Shown in pieces: positions 16,968 through 26,189 of a DNA stretch of 64,000 nt (positions are counted from its first letter, which is position 1; every line of letters begins with the position of its first letter). A program made the position numbers and the translations under genes. The notes under the pieces are model-generated. The model was given only the letters and a program-made list of their open reading frames with translations, was not told the DNA's origin and did not search any database. Source of the DNA: Streptomyces sp. FIT100 (GTDB lineage Bacteria; Actinomycetota; Actinomycetes; Streptomycetales; Streptomycetaceae); NCBI RefSeq assembly GCF_024584805.1, contig NZ_CP075715.1, positions 5,820,526-5,884,525 of the forward strand. Direction: 5' to 3'.

Positions 16968-17753
16968 CTACGGTTTGCGGGCCACCGCGCCGAACTGCGC
17001 GACCTCCGGGTCAGGATCGCCCTCGGCACGCCAGCGCGAGCAGGAGACGATGCCGGGGTCGAGCAGGTCGAGGCCGCCGAGGAAGCCGGCGAACTCGGCG
17101 CGGCTGCGTGCGGTGATGGGCGGTGTCGCGTTCTCGTTCCAGAACGCCATCGCCTCGGCGTTGCCCTCGCCGCCCAGCTCCAGCGTGGGGTGGGTGACGG
17201 CGAGATGGCTGCCCGACGGTATGGCGTCCATGATGTGGCGGACGATCGCCGTGGCCTTCTCCGTCTCGATGATGAAGTTGAGGATGCCGAGCATGATCAC
17301 CGCGACCGGCTGCGAAAGGTCGAGCGTGGGCTTGACCGAGCTCAGGATGTCGTCGGGGCGATGGGCGTCCGCGTCGATGTACGCGGTGCGGCCCTCGGGG
17401 GAGCTGGTCAGCAGCGCGCGTGCGTGGGTGAGCACGATCGGGTCGTTGTCCACGTACACGATCCGCGACTCGGGCGCGATGCGCTGGGCGACCTCGTGGG
17501 TGTTGTCGACGGTCGGCAGGCCGGTGCCGATGTCCAGGAACTGCCGCACCCCCGCCTCGGCGGCGAGGTACGTGACCGCGCGGCCGAGGAACGCCCTGTC
17601 CGCGCGGGCGACCTGGCGGATGCTCGGGAACAGCCCGGTCACCTGGTCGCCGACCTGACGGTCGATCTGGTAGTTGTCCTTGCCGCCCAGCCAGTAGTTC
17701 CACACGCGGGCGTTGTGCGCGATGTCGGTACGGATCCTGTCCATCTCGGTCAC
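16968..17753 (-). CDS. SAM-dependent methyltransferase, Methyltransf_19 (DUF574) type
   Basis: 261 aa. Characteristic family features: the N-terminal ARVWNYWLGGKDNYQIDR, the SAM-binding FLDIGTGLPTVDNTHEVAQ, the acidic ribose-binding strand YVDNDPIVLTHARALL, and AVIMLGILNFI. This family is highly expanded in Streptomyces; substrates are mostly unknown. Its start overlaps the stop of the glycerophosphodiesterase gene by 4 nt (ATGA), so the two are probably co-translated. Confidence 0.88.
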   Translation of the reverse strand: MTEMDRIRTDIAHNARVWNYWLGGKDNYQIDRQVGDQVTGLFPSIRQVARADRAFLGRAVTYLAAEAGVRQFLDIGTGLPTVDNTHEVAQRIAPESRIVYVDNDPIVLTHARALLTSSPEGRTAYIDADAHRPDDILSSVKPTLDLSQPVAVIMLGILNFIIETEKATAIVRHIMDAIPSGSHLAVTHPTLELGGEGNAEAMAFWNENATPPITARSRAEFAGFLGGLDLLDPGIVSCSRWRAEGDPDPEVAQFGAVARKP

Positions 17754-18457
17754 GCGGAGCGTCCTTTCGCTGCGAGGTGCGTGCGGAGTACGGAGGCGAG
17801 GGTGTCGACGCGGTTGGTGGTGATCGCGTCGACGCCGCTGCCGACGAGGCGGCGCATCGTACGGCGGGTGTCGGCGGTCCAGGCGGAGAGCAGATACCCG
17901 TCCGCGTGGACGCGGTCGGCGAGCTCCCGGCTCACCAGGCCGAAGCGGTAGTTGAGCCAGCGCGGCCGCAGGGGGGCCAGCAGGCTGGGGCGGGGCGGGG
18001 CGAGCGTCGTCCAGGTCAGGGCGATCTCCGCGCCCGGGTAGGCGGCGCGCACCGCGAACAGGGCGCCCACCCCACCGGTGTAGTAGACCCGCTCACCCGC
18101 GCCGCATTCGCGCACCGTACCCACGATGGCCCGGACCGCCGCCTCGTCCGCGCCCGGAAGGTCCAGCATCAGCCGGTGGGCGCCCACCGCGATCAGCGCC
18201 TCGCGCAGGGTGGGCACCCCGCCGTACGTCAGCTCGGTCAGCTGCTCGTGGCTGAGCCGGGCGAGCGGGCGGTCGTGGCCCCAGAGCCGCTTGAGGGTCT
18301 CGTCGTGCAGCAGCACGGGCACCCGGTCGCGGGTCAGCCTGACGTCGACCTCCACGGCGTCCGCACCCCGCTCGATCGCGGAACGCAGCGACGCGATCGT
18401 GTTCTCTCGCGCGACGTACGGGTCGCCGCGATGCGCTACGACAGTGACGGCATCCAT
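17750..18457 (-). CDS. Glycerophosphodiester phosphodiesterase
   Basis: 235 aa. Hydrolyses glycerophosphodiesters to sn-glycerol 3-phosphate and an alcohol. GDPD-fold residues are visible: VVAHRGDPYVARENT (catalytic His-Arg and Glu), ADAVEVDVRLT (metal-binding E-x-D) and PVLLHDETL (second catalytic His). It has no signal peptide, so it is cytoplasmic. It lies 10 nt downstream of adenosine deaminase and overlaps the methyltransferase, making a three-gene minus-strand operon. Confidence 0.9.
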   Translation of the reverse strand: MDAVTVVAHRGDPYVARENTIASLRSAIERGADAVEVDVRLTRDRVPVLLHDETLKRLWGHDRPLARLSHEQLTELTYGGVPTLREALIAVGAHRLMLDLPGADEAAVRAIVGTVRECGAGERVYYTGGVGALFAVRAAYPGAEIALTWTTLAPPRPSLLAPLRPRWLNYRFGLVSRELADRVHADGYLLSAWTADTRRTMRRLVGSGVDAITTNRVDTLASVLRTHLAAKGRSA

Positions 18458-18467
18458 GGGCCCGACC

Positions 18468-19493
18468 TCACCCCGCCAGCCACTGCTCGGTGTACGCGTC
18501 GATCTCAGCGGCGATCCGGGCCTTGCCGGCCGGGTCGAGGAACGACGCCTCCACCGCGTTCTTGGCGAGCGCGGCGACGCCCCGCTCGTCCAGGTCCAGG
18601 AGCCGGGCGGCGACCGCGTACTCGTTGTTGAGGTCGGTGCCGAACATCGGCGGGTCGTCGCTGTTGATCGTCACCAGCACTCCGGCGGCGACCATCTCCT
18701 TTATGGGGTGCTCGTCGAGCGTGGCGACGGCCCGCGTCGCGATGTTGGAGGTGGGGCAGACCTCCAGCGGAATCCGGTGCTCGGCGAGGTGGGCCAGCAG
18801 CTTCGGGTCCTGCGGGGCGCTGGTGCCGTGGCCGATGCGCTCGGCGCGCAGCTCGTTGAGGGCGTCCCAGATGGTGCCGGGCCCGGTCGTCTCGCCGGCG
18901 TGCGGAACGGACCGCAGCCCGGCGGCGATGGCCCGGTCGAAGTACGGCTTGAACTGCGGCCGGGGCACGCCGATCTCGGGCCCGCCGAGGCCGAAGGAGA
19001 CCAGGCCGTCCGGGCGCAGGTCGACCGCGAGCCGCGTGGTCTCCTCGGCCGCGTCGAGCCCCGCCTCACCGGGGATGTCGAAGCACCAGCGCAGGACCAC
19101 GCCCAGCTCGGACTCGGCGGCCTTGCGGGCGTCCTCGATCGCCTCCATGAAGCCCTGCGCGGGAATGCCGCGGCGGGTCGAGCTGAAGGGCGTGAGGGTC
19201 AGCTCCGCGTAGCGGATGTGCTGACGGGCCATGTCACGGGCCACCTCGAAGGTCAGCAGCCGGACGTCCTCGGGGGTGCGGACGAGGTCGACGACCGACA
19301 GGTACACCTCGATGAAGTGCGCGAAGTCGGTGAACGTGAAGTAGTCGGCGAGGGCGGCCGGATCGACGGGGACCTTGGAGTCCGGGTGCCGGGCGGCCAG
19401 TTCGGAGACGATGCGCGGCGAGGCGGAACCCACGTGGTGGACATGCAGCTCGGCCTTGGGCAGGCCCGCGATGAAGGGCTGGAGATCGGTCAT
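18468..19493 (-). CDS. add: Adenosine deaminase
   Basis: 341 aa from ATG at 19493, which has GGAGGA 5 nt upstream; an upstream ATG at 19520 lacks a site. Metal and catalytic residues of the adenosine/AMP deaminase fold are present: ELHVHHVGS (HxH), VPHAGETTGPG (His and Glu), ERIGHGTSA (His) and VTINSDDPPMF (Asp pair). Converts adenosine (or deoxyadenosine) to inosine in purine salvage; some relatives prefer modified adenines. First gene of the operon with the GDPD and methyltransferase genes. Confidence 0.88.
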   Translation of the reverse strand: MTDLQPFIAGLPKAELHVHHVGSASPRIVSELAARHPDSKVPVDPAALADYFTFTDFAHFIEVYLSVVDLVRTPEDVRLLTFEVARDMARQHIRYAELTLTPFSSTRRGIPAQGFMEAIEDARKAAESELGVVLRWCFDIPGEAGLDAAEETTRLAVDLRPDGLVSFGLGGPEIGVPRPQFKPYFDRAIAAGLRSVPHAGETTGPGTIWDALNELRAERIGHGTSAPQDPKLLAHLAEHRIPLEVCPTSNIATRAVATLDEHPIKEMVAAGVLVTINSDDPPMFGTDLNNEYAVAARLLDLDERGVAALAKNAVEASFLDPAGKARIAAEIDAYTEQWLAG

Positions 19494-19601
19494 CGGGGTC
19501 CTCCGTGTGTGCCGGTGCATACGTCAGGGATCATCGTAGGCGGGGTGGGTGCCGTGCGTGTGCGCCCGTAGCATGACGGAATCACGATGGGGGAGGGCCC
19601 A

Positions 19602-20342
19602 ATGGCAGACCAGAGCGACCAGAGGCCGGACGGACACCGGACCGGCGACCCGTGGGCACCGCCCGAGCGCAGGGCGTCCCAGCCCCAGGACCGGGTGGAG
19701 CTCGGCAAGGCGACGCCGGACGCGCAGCAGGGCCGCCCCACCGTGCACGACCAGCCGACGGTGGCGTCGATGCCGTCCGCCGGCACCGGCGGCGCCGCTC
19801 CGCAGGGGGTGGACCCCGGTGCCGTACCGCCGCCGCCGACCGCCCCCGGCGGACCAGCGCAGCCCGCCCCCGGCCCGTACGGCTACCCGGCCGCGACCGC
19901 CACGCCCGGCTACGGCTATCCGGGCACGCCCGGCACCCCGGACGCCGGCACACCCGGCTACGGCTACCCGGGATACCCGGGCTACCCCGGCTCCTCCTGG
20001 GCCATCGGCCCGGCGCCGCAGAACGGCATGGGCACGGCCGCGATGGTGCTCGGCATCCTCGCGCTCTGCCTCGGCTGGTGCTACGGGATCTTCGGGCTGA
20101 TACTCGGCGTCCTCGCGCTGATCTTCGGCATCCTGGGCCGCAAGCGGTGCCGGCGCGGTGAGGCGAACAACAACGGCCAGGCCCTGGCCGGGATCATCCT
20201 CGGCGCCATCGGCATGGTCGTGGCCGTGTGCTTCATCGCGCTCTACGTCTGGATCTTCGCGAACGCCGACGAATGGGAAGAGAGCGGCATCGACGACGAC
20301 CCCTGGGCGACCACCCTGGTCGTCGGCGCGGCACCCCGCTGA
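19602..20342 (+). CDS. DUF4190 membrane protein with disordered Pro/Gly-rich N-terminus
   Basis: 246 aa from ATG at 19602 with GGAGGG 5-6 nt upstream; an ATG at 19587 would give 5 more residues. Residues 1-140 are Pro/Ala/Gly/Tyr-rich with GYGYPG-type repeats. Then come two helices typical of DUF4190 (MVLGILALCLGWCYGIFGLI and LAGIILGAIGMVVAVCFIAL), separated by a basic loop GRKRCRRGEANNNGQ. Function is unknown; a role in envelope or cell-division-associated assemblies is only a guess. Its stop codon lies in a short tandem duplication. Confidence 0.8.
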   Translation: MADQSDQRPDGHRTGDPWAPPERRASQPQDRVELGKATPDAQQGRPTVHDQPTVASMPSAGTGGAAPQGVDPGAVPPPPTAPGGPAQPAPGPYGYPAATATPGYGYPGTPGTPDAGTPGYGYPGYPGYPGSSWAIGPAPQNGMGTAAMVLGILALCLGWCYGIFGLILGVLALIFGILGRKRCRRGEANNNGQALAGIILGAIGMVVAVCFIALYVWIFANADEWEESGIDDDPWATTLVVGAAPR

Positions 20343-20425
20343 CGGACAGGCGGCACCCCGCTGACGGACTGACGGACTGACGGACTGACGACAGACGGAC
20401 AGACGGACAGACGGGACGGACGGAC
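20328..20425 (+). repeat. Stop-codon-spanning tandem repeat and short simple repeats
   Basis: GCGGCACCCCGCTGACGGAC occurs perfectly at 20328-20347 and again at 20350-20369. The first copy contains the DUF4190 stop codon (TGA, 20340-20342). It runs on into a chain of ACTGACGG and ACAGACGG units up to about 20425. This looks like replication-slippage expansion just beyond a gene end. Confidence 0.75.
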
Positions 20426-20463
20426 CGTCCGGGCGGCCCCGCACCGCCCGGACACCCGCCTGC

Positions 20464-21030
20464 TCAGCCCTCCCGGGACCTCAGCCGCTCCCGCGCCTCC
20501 ATCAGCGCGAACCCCAGCAGATTCAGCCCGCGCCACAACGCCGGGTCCTGGGCCCGCTCGTCATCCGCCGCCAGCCCGATGCCCCACACCCGGTCCATCG
20601 GACTCGCCTCCACCAGCACGCGGTCCCCGGTCGAGAGCAGGAACTCCCGCAGGTCGGCGTGGTGGGCGAACTTGTGCACATTGCCCTCGACCACGATGCC
20701 GAAGCGCTCGCGCTCCCATATCTCGCCGCTGAAGCCGCGCACCAGCCGGCCGGCCTTCTTCGCCAGCGCCGGATTCGCCGCCCCGACGGCCCTGCGCTCC
20801 GCCTCCCCGTCCCCGAAGACACGGGCCTTGCCCGCCATCATCCAGTGCTCCGCCGTCGCGTATTCGATGCCGTCCACCGTGAACGGCGCCGGCCACCACT
20901 GGCTGAGACAGCCGGCGCCGATGGTGCCGTCGCGGCGCGGCGTGTGCCCCCAGAAGTGCAGATACCTGATCGTCCCGCCCCCGCCGATCCGCTCGATCAG
21001 CGCCTCCGTGTACGCCCTGTCGCTCCCCAT
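20464..21030 (-). CDS. NADAR-family protein (DUF1768, N-glycosidase fold)
   Basis: 188 aa from ATG at 21030; an upstream start at 21060 would add ten residues. NADAR landmarks: YLHFWGHTP, CLSQWWPAPFTVDGIEYATAEHWMM, ARVFGD, GNVHKFAHHADLREFLLSTGDR and ASPMDRVWGIGL. Known relatives cleave N-glycosidic bonds in riboflavin intermediates (RibX/VVA0006-type) or in ADP-ribose derivatives including ADP-ribosylated guanine. Which applies here is unclear. It stands alone, divergent from the polyamine operon. Confidence 0.88.
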   Translation of the reverse strand: MGSDRAYTEALIERIGGGGTIRYLHFWGHTPRRDGTIGAGCLSQWWPAPFTVDGIEYATAEHWMMAGKARVFGDGEAERRAVGAANPALAKKAGRLVRGFSGEIWERERFGIVVEGNVHKFAHHADLREFLLSTGDRVLVEASPMDRVWGIGLAADDERAQDPALWRGLNLLGFALMEARERLRSREG

Positions 21031-21102
21031 GCACGCGAGTCTGGCATCCGCCACTGACACTCCGTACGGGGATGGCCACGCCCACGCGACACATGGTCGA
21101 CC

Positions 21103-21170
21103 GATTCCGTCGCGTAACCAAAAGGCAACTACGGAATCACTTGTTGGCGAAGTATCACTCTGTCAGGATC
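21103..21170 (+). promoter_or_regulatory. Candidate promoter and inverted repeat of the polyamine operon
   Basis: GATTCCGT (21103-21110) and ACGGAATC (21131-21138) form an 8-bp inverted repeat with a 20-nt spacer. Directly downstream, TTGTTG (21141-21146) and CAGGAT (21164-21169) sit 17 nt apart, resembling an HrdB-type promoter. The region is unusually AT-rich. Operator and promoter assignments are inferences. Confidence 0.4.
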
Positions 21171-21205
21171 GGCACTCACTTCGAGCTGGAACAACGGAGA
21201 GCGTG

Positions 21206-22723
21206 ATGGGCAACCGCTTCCAGGCACAGGACCGCTTCAAGGACGGCGCGCAGTTCATCGGCGGACAGTTGCGCACGGGCACATCGGGACGTCACCACAG
21301 TGTCGTCGACCCCGCCACCGGGGAGCAGGTCCTCGACTACGAGCTCGCCGGCACCGCCGACGTCGATGCCGCCGTCGCCGCCGCGCGCGCGGCGTTCCCC
21401 GGCTGGGCGGGCGCGACGCCGGGCGAGCGCTCCGACGCCCTGCACCGCTTCGCCTCCGTGCTCGCCGAACAGGCCGAGGACTTCGCCGGGGCCGAGTCGC
21501 TCCAGTGCGGCAAGCCGATCAAGCTGTCCCGTGAGTTCGACGTGCCCGGCACCGTGGACAACACCGCGTTCTTCGCCGGTGCCGCGCGTCATCTCCAGGG
21601 CCAGTCCGCGGGCGAGTACAGCGGCGACCACACCTCCTATGTGCGCCGCGAGCCGATCGGTGTCGTCGGCTCCATCGCGCCCTGGAACTACCCGCTCCAG
21701 ATGGCCGCCTGGAAGGTCCTCCCCGCCGTCGCCGCGGGCAACACGATCGTCCTCAAGCCCGCCGAGATCACCCCGCTGACCTCGCTGATGTTCGCCCAGG
21801 CCGCGGCCGCGGCCGGACTCCCCGACGGTGTCGTCAACATCGTCACCGGCACGGGCAGGGAGGCCGGCGAGCACCTCGTCGGGCACCCCGACGTGGCCAT
21901 GACGTCCTTCACCGGCTCCACCCCGGTCGGCAGGCGCGTCGCCGAGCTCGCCACCGCCACGGTCAAGCGGCTCCACCTGGAGCTCGGCGGCAAGGCCCCC
22001 TTCGTCGTCTTCGACGACGCCGACCTGGAGGCCGCCGTGCACGGCGCCGTCGCGGGGTCGCTGATCAACAGCGGCCAGGACTGCACGGCCGCCACCCGCG
22101 CCTATGTGCAGCGCCCGCTCTACGACGCCTTCGTCGCCGGCGTGGCCGATCTGATGGCGACCGTGCGGCTCGGCGACCCCTTCGACCCGTCCACCGACCT
22201 CGGCCCGCTCGTCTCGCACACCCAGCGCGACCGGGTCGCGGGCTTCGTCGACCGTGCCCGCTCGTACGCCACCGTCGTCACCGGCGGCCGGGCGCCCGGC
22301 GGGGAGCTGGAGCGGGGCGCGTACTACCTGCCGACGCTGATCGCCGGCGCCGCACAGGACAGCGAGGCCGTCCAGTCCGAGATCTTCGGCCCCGTGCTGG
22401 TCGTGCTGCCGTTCGACTCCGACGACGAGGGCATCGCGCTGGCCAACGACACCCCGTACGGCCTCGCCGCCTCCGCCTGGAGCCGTGACGTCTACCGGGC
22501 GGGCCGTGCCACGCGCGAGATCAAGGCGGGCTGCGTCTGGGTCAACGACCACATCCCGATCATCAGCGAGATGCCGCACGGCGGATACAAGGCCAGTGGG
22601 TTCGGAAAGGACATGTCGGCGTATTCCTTCGAGGAGTACACGCAGGTCAAGCATGTGATGTACGACAACACCGCGGTGATCAGGAAGGACTGGCACCGCA
22701 CGATCTTCGGGGACCGGACGTAG
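21206..22723 (+). CDS. Gamma-aminobutyraldehyde dehydrogenase-like enzyme (second copy)
   Basis: 505 aa from ATG at 21206 with GGAGAG upstream. Aldehyde dehydrogenase hallmarks: APWNYPLQMAAWKVLPAVAAGN, LELGGKAPFVVFDD and LINSGQDCTAATR (catalytic Cys), ending with the MPHGGYKASGFGKDMSAYS segment shared with the first copy at 13079. It leads the transport operon (72 nt to the PotD gene), so imported polyamine and aldehyde oxidation are probably co-expressed. Substrate probably 4-aminobutanal or 3-aminopropanal. Confidence 0.88.
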   Translation: MGNRFQAQDRFKDGAQFIGGQLRTGTSGRHHSVVDPATGEQVLDYELAGTADVDAAVAAARAAFPGWAGATPGERSDALHRFASVLAEQAEDFAGAESLQCGKPIKLSREFDVPGTVDNTAFFAGAARHLQGQSAGEYSGDHTSYVRREPIGVVGSIAPWNYPLQMAAWKVLPAVAAGNTIVLKPAEITPLTSLMFAQAAAAAGLPDGVVNIVTGTGREAGEHLVGHPDVAMTSFTGSTPVGRRVAELATATVKRLHLELGGKAPFVVFDDADLEAAVHGAVAGSLINSGQDCTAATRAYVQRPLYDAFVAGVADLMATVRLGDPFDPSTDLGPLVSHTQRDRVAGFVDRARSYATVVTGGRAPGGELERGAYYLPTLIAGAAQDSEAVQSEIFGPVLVVLPFDSDDEGIALANDTPYGLAASAWSRDVYRAGRATREIKAGCVWVNDHIPIISEMPHGGYKASGFGKDMSAYSFEEYTQVKHVMYDNTAVIRKDWHRTIFGDRT

Positions 22724-22795
22724 CGACCTGCGGCCATCGCCGCCTGGAGCCGGCTGCCCGACCGACGGCCACACACACCCGAGAGGGAACAGCGC

Positions 22796-24043
22796 ATGGA
22801 GCAGTACCAGTCCGACCGCCTCTCCGCGGCCCAACTGGCCGCCGTGCAGCGCAGCATGACGAACGGCAGGGGTGCCCTCTCCCGCCGCTCGCTGCTGCGT
22901 GCCTCAGGCATCGGCGCACTCGCCGTCGGCGGTGCCGGGATGCTGAGCGGCTGCGGTATCCCGCCCGCCAAGCGGGAGGGCGAGGCGGCGGTCTCCGACG
23001 ACCACTCGGCCAAGGAGAAGCGCATAGCCTTCTCCAACTGGACCGAGTACATGGACATCAGCGAGGACGAGAAGAGCCGTCCCACTCTGGAGGCGTTCAC
23101 CAAGCGCACCGGGATCACGGTCAAGTACACCGAGGACATCAACGACAACGTCGAGTTCTTCGGCAAGATCAAGCCGCAGCTCGCCGCCGGTCAGGACACC
23201 GGCCGCGACCTGATCTGCGTCACCGACTGGCTGGCCGCCAGGATGATCCGGCTCGGCTGGGCGCAGAAGCTCGACCCGTCGAACCTGCCGCACGCGTTCG
23301 CCAATCTGTCCCCCCAGTTCCGCAGCCCCGACTGGGACCCGGGCCGGGCCTACTCGTACCCGTGGACCGGCATCTCCACGGTCATCGCCTACAACTCCAA
23401 GGCGACCGGCGGCCGCACGGTGGACTCGGTCACCCAGCTGCTCGACGACCCCACGCTCAAGGGCCGCGTCGGCTTCCTCACCGAGATGCGCGACTCGGTC
23501 GGCATGACCCTGATCGACATGGGCAAGGACCCCGGGAACTTCACCGACGCCGACTACGACGCCGCGGTCGGCCGGCTCCAGAAGGGCGTCGACAAGAAGC
23601 AGATCCGCCGCTTCACCGGTAACGACTACACCTCGGACCTGGACAAGGGCGACCTCGCCGCGTGTCTCGCCTGGGCCGGTGACGTCATCCAGCTCCAGGC
23701 CGACAACCCGGACATCAAGTTCACGATCCCGTCGGCCGGTTACATCACCTCCAGCGACAACCTGCTGGTCCCGGCCAAGGCCCGGCACAAGACCAACGCC
23801 GAGAAGCTCATCGACTACTACTACGAGCTTCCGGTCGCCGCGCAGCTGGCCGCCTACATCAACTACGTCTGCCCGGTCGACGGCGTGAAGGACGAGCTCG
23901 CGAAGATCGACCCCGCCCTGGCCTCGAACACGCTGATCCTCCCGGACAAGGCCATGGCCGCCAAGTCCCACGCCTTCCGTTCGCTCAGCAGCAAGGAAGA
24001 GACGGCGTACGAGGAGAAGTTCGCCACGCTCATCGGCGCCTGA
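22796..24043 (+). CDS. potD: Spermidine/putrescine ABC transporter substrate-binding lipoprotein
   Basis: 415 aa. The N-terminal ~35 residues precede a twin-arginine stretch (LSRRSLLRA), a hydrophobic segment and lipobox MLSGC, suggesting Tat export and lipidation. The mature part carries PotD/PotF-type segments IAFSNWTEYMD, KYTEDINDNVEFFGKI, RRFTGNDYTSDL, LQADNPDIKF and YINYVCPVDG. It is followed by the cognate ATPase (38 nt) and two permeases, giving a complete importer. A shorter paralogue lies at 14794. Confidence 0.92.
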   Translation: MEQYQSDRLSAAQLAAVQRSMTNGRGALSRRSLLRASGIGALAVGGAGMLSGCGIPPAKREGEAAVSDDHSAKEKRIAFSNWTEYMDISEDEKSRPTLEAFTKRTGITVKYTEDINDNVEFFGKIKPQLAAGQDTGRDLICVTDWLAARMIRLGWAQKLDPSNLPHAFANLSPQFRSPDWDPGRAYSYPWTGISTVIAYNSKATGGRTVDSVTQLLDDPTLKGRVGFLTEMRDSVGMTLIDMGKDPGNFTDADYDAAVGRLQKGVDKKQIRRFTGNDYTSDLDKGDLAACLAWAGDVIQLQADNPDIKFTIPSAGYITSSDNLLVPAKARHKTNAEKLIDYYYELPVAAQLAAYINYVCPVDGVKDELAKIDPALASNTLILPDKAMAAKSHAFRSLSSKEETAYEEKFATLIGA

Positions 24044-24081
24044 CCGATCCCTGCCCACCGACACCACTGGGAACGCGACCC

Positions 24082-25263
24082 ATGACTGACTCGAAGACTT
24101 CGAAGGCCGAGGGCGGCGACGTCCGGCTCTCCGGGATCAGCAAGACCTACGGCTCCTTCAGCGCCGTGCACCCGCTCGACCTGACCGTCCCCCAGGGCTC
24201 GTTCTTCGCCCTCCTCGGCGCTTCCGGCTGCGGCAAGACCACCACCCTGCGGATGATCGCGGGCCTCGAGGACCCCACCACCGGCACCGTCTTCCTCGGC
24301 GACCAGGACGTCACCGCCCTGCCGCCGCACAAGCGCCCGGTCAATACCGTCTTCCAGAGCTACGCGCTCTTCCCGCATCTGAACATCTACGAGAACGTCG
24401 CCTTCGGACTGCGCCGCCGCGGCGTCAAGTCGGTCAAGAAGCAGGTCGACGACATGCTCGACCTCGTCCAGCTCGGGGACTTCGCGCACCGCAGGCCGCA
24501 CCAGCTCTCCGGCGGCCAGCAGCAGCGCGTCGCCGTCGCCCGCGCGCTCATCAACCACCCCAAGGTGCTTCTCCTCGACGAGCCGCTCGGCGCCCTCGAC
24601 CTCAAGCTGCGCCGCCAGATGCAGCTGGAGCTCAAGCGCATCCAGACCGAGGTCGGCATCACCTTCGTCCACGTCACCCACGACCAGGAGGAGGCCATGA
24701 CGATGGCCGACACGGTCGCGGTGATGAACGGCGGCCGGGTCGAGCAGCTGGGCGCCCCCGCCGAGCTCTACGAGCACCCGCAGACGACCTTCGTCGCGAA
24801 CTTCCTCGGCACGTCGAACCTGATCGAGGCCGACGTCGTCGAGGCCGGCGACGGCCAGGTCCTGGTGACGGCCGCGGACGCCAGGCTGCGGGTGCCGCCG
24901 GTCCGCTGCGCCACCCAGCCCCGCACCGGCGGGAAGCTGCTGGTCGGGGTCAGGCCCGAGAAGATATCGCTCGCGCACGCCGACGACGCGGGCGAGATCG
25001 CCGACGGCCGCAACCGGATCACCGGCAGGATCGCCGACTCCAGCTTCATCGGCGTCTCCACGCAGTTCGTCATCGACAGCCCGGTCTGCCCCGAGCTGGA
25101 GGTCTACGTCCAGAACATCGAGCGGGACTCCCGGCTCGTGCCCGGTGCCGAGGTCGTGCTGCACTGGAACCCGGAGCACACCTTCGGCCTCGACGCCGCT
25201 CAGTCCCTGCTTGCCGGGACAGTGGGCACCGCGGGTGTCGAGACGGTCGGGGAGAGCGCATGA
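24082..25263 (+). CDS. potA: Spermidine/putrescine ABC transporter ATP-binding protein
   Basis: 393 aa. Walker A LGASGCGKTT, Q-loop VFQSYALF, signature LSGGQQQR, Walker B LLLDEPLGALD and switch His VTHDQEEA are all intact. The C-terminal ~130 residues form the regulatory TOBE domain with the typical LVGVRPEKI entry. Its stop overlaps the potB ATG by 4 nt (ATGA), so translation is coupled. Powers the PotBC permease. Confidence 0.94.
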   Translation: MTDSKTSKAEGGDVRLSGISKTYGSFSAVHPLDLTVPQGSFFALLGASGCGKTTTLRMIAGLEDPTTGTVFLGDQDVTALPPHKRPVNTVFQSYALFPHLNIYENVAFGLRRRGVKSVKKQVDDMLDLVQLGDFAHRRPHQLSGGQQQRVAVARALINHPKVLLLDEPLGALDLKLRRQMQLELKRIQTEVGITFVHVTHDQEEAMTMADTVAVMNGGRVEQLGAPAELYEHPQTTFVANFLGTSNLIEADVVEAGDGQVLVTAADARLRVPPVRCATQPRTGGKLLVGVRPEKISLAHADDAGEIADGRNRITGRIADSSFIGVSTQFVIDSPVCPELEVYVQNIERDSRLVPGAEVVLHWNPEHTFGLDAAQSLLAGTVGTAGVETVGESA

Positions 25264-26189
25264 CCGTCACCGAAGCGCCGCCCCCGGTGGCGGCCGCCGC
25301 CGAACCGCCCGTCCACAAGCCCTCGGTCCGCCGCAAGCTGGTCCCGTACTGGCTGCTGCTGCCGGGCGTCCTGTGGCTGCTGGTCTTCTTCGTGCTGCCG
25401 ATGGTCTACCAGGCGTCGACCTCGGTGCAGACCGGCTCGCTCGAAAAGGGCTTCGAGGTCACCTGGCATTTCCAGACCTACTGGGACGCCTTCCGGGACT
25501 ACTACCCGCAGTTCCTGCGCTCGCTGCTCTACGCCGGCACCGCCACCGCGCTGTGCCTGCTGCTCGGCTACCCGCTCGCCTACCTCATCGCGTTCAAGGC
25601 GGGCCGCTGGCGCAACGTCCTGCTCATCCTCGTCATCGCGCCGTTCTTCACCAGCTTCCTGATCCGCACGCTCGCCTGGAAGACGATCCTCGCGGACGGC
25701 GGACCGGTCGTGGAGACGCTCAACACCCTGCACGTCCTGGACATCACCAGCTGGCTGGGCATGACCGAGGGCGACCGGCTGCTGGCCACCCCGCTCGCCG
25801 TCGTGTGCGGTCTGACGTACAACTTCCTGCCGTTCATGATCCTTCCGCTGTACACCTCGCTGGAGCGGATCGACACCCGGCTGCACGAGGCGGCGGGCGA
25901 CCTGTACGCCACCCCCGCCACGACCTTCCGCAAGGTCACCTTCCCGCTGTCGATGCCGGGCGTGGTCTCCGGGACGCTGCTCACCTTCATCCCGGCGAGC
26001 GGCGACTACGTCAACGCCGAACTGCTGGGCTCCACGGACACCCGCATGATCGGCAATGTCATCCAGTCGCAGTACCTGCGGATCCTGGACTACCCGACGG
26101 CGGCCGCGCTGTCGTTCATCCTGATGGCCGTCGTGCTGATCATGGTCACGGTCTACATCCGCCGCGCCGGAACGGAGGACCTGGTCTGA
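25260..26189 (+). CDS. potB: Spermidine/putrescine ABC transporter permease PotB
   Basis: 309 aa. About six membrane helices follow a 30-residue cytoplasmic N-terminus; the first is YWLLLPGVLWLLVFFVLPMV. The EAA loop contacting PotA is LHEAAGDLYATPATTFRKVTFP. Overlaps potA at the start and potC at the end (TGATG), indicating an obligate operon. Confidence 0.92.
   Translation: MTVTEAPPPVAAAAEPPVHKPSVRRKLVPYWLLLPGVLWLLVFFVLPMVYQASTSVQTGSLEKGFEVTWHFQTYWDAFRDYYPQFLRSLLYAGTATALCLLLGYPLAYLIAFKAGRWRNVLLILVIAPFFTSFLIRTLAWKTILADGGPVVETLNTLHVLDITSWLGMTEGDRLLATPLAVVCGLTYNFLPFMILPLYTSLERIDTRLHEAAGDLYATPATTFRKVTFPLSMPGVVSGTLLTFIPASGDYVNAELLGSTDTRMIGNVIQSQYLRILDYPTAAALSFILMAVVLIMVTVYIRRAGTEDLV

Noticed and set aside
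19860..19990. Short regularly spaced repeats resembling a CRISPR-like array
   Set aside because: They are in-frame GYGYPG codon repeats inside the DUF4190 gene, with no unique spacers of constant length.
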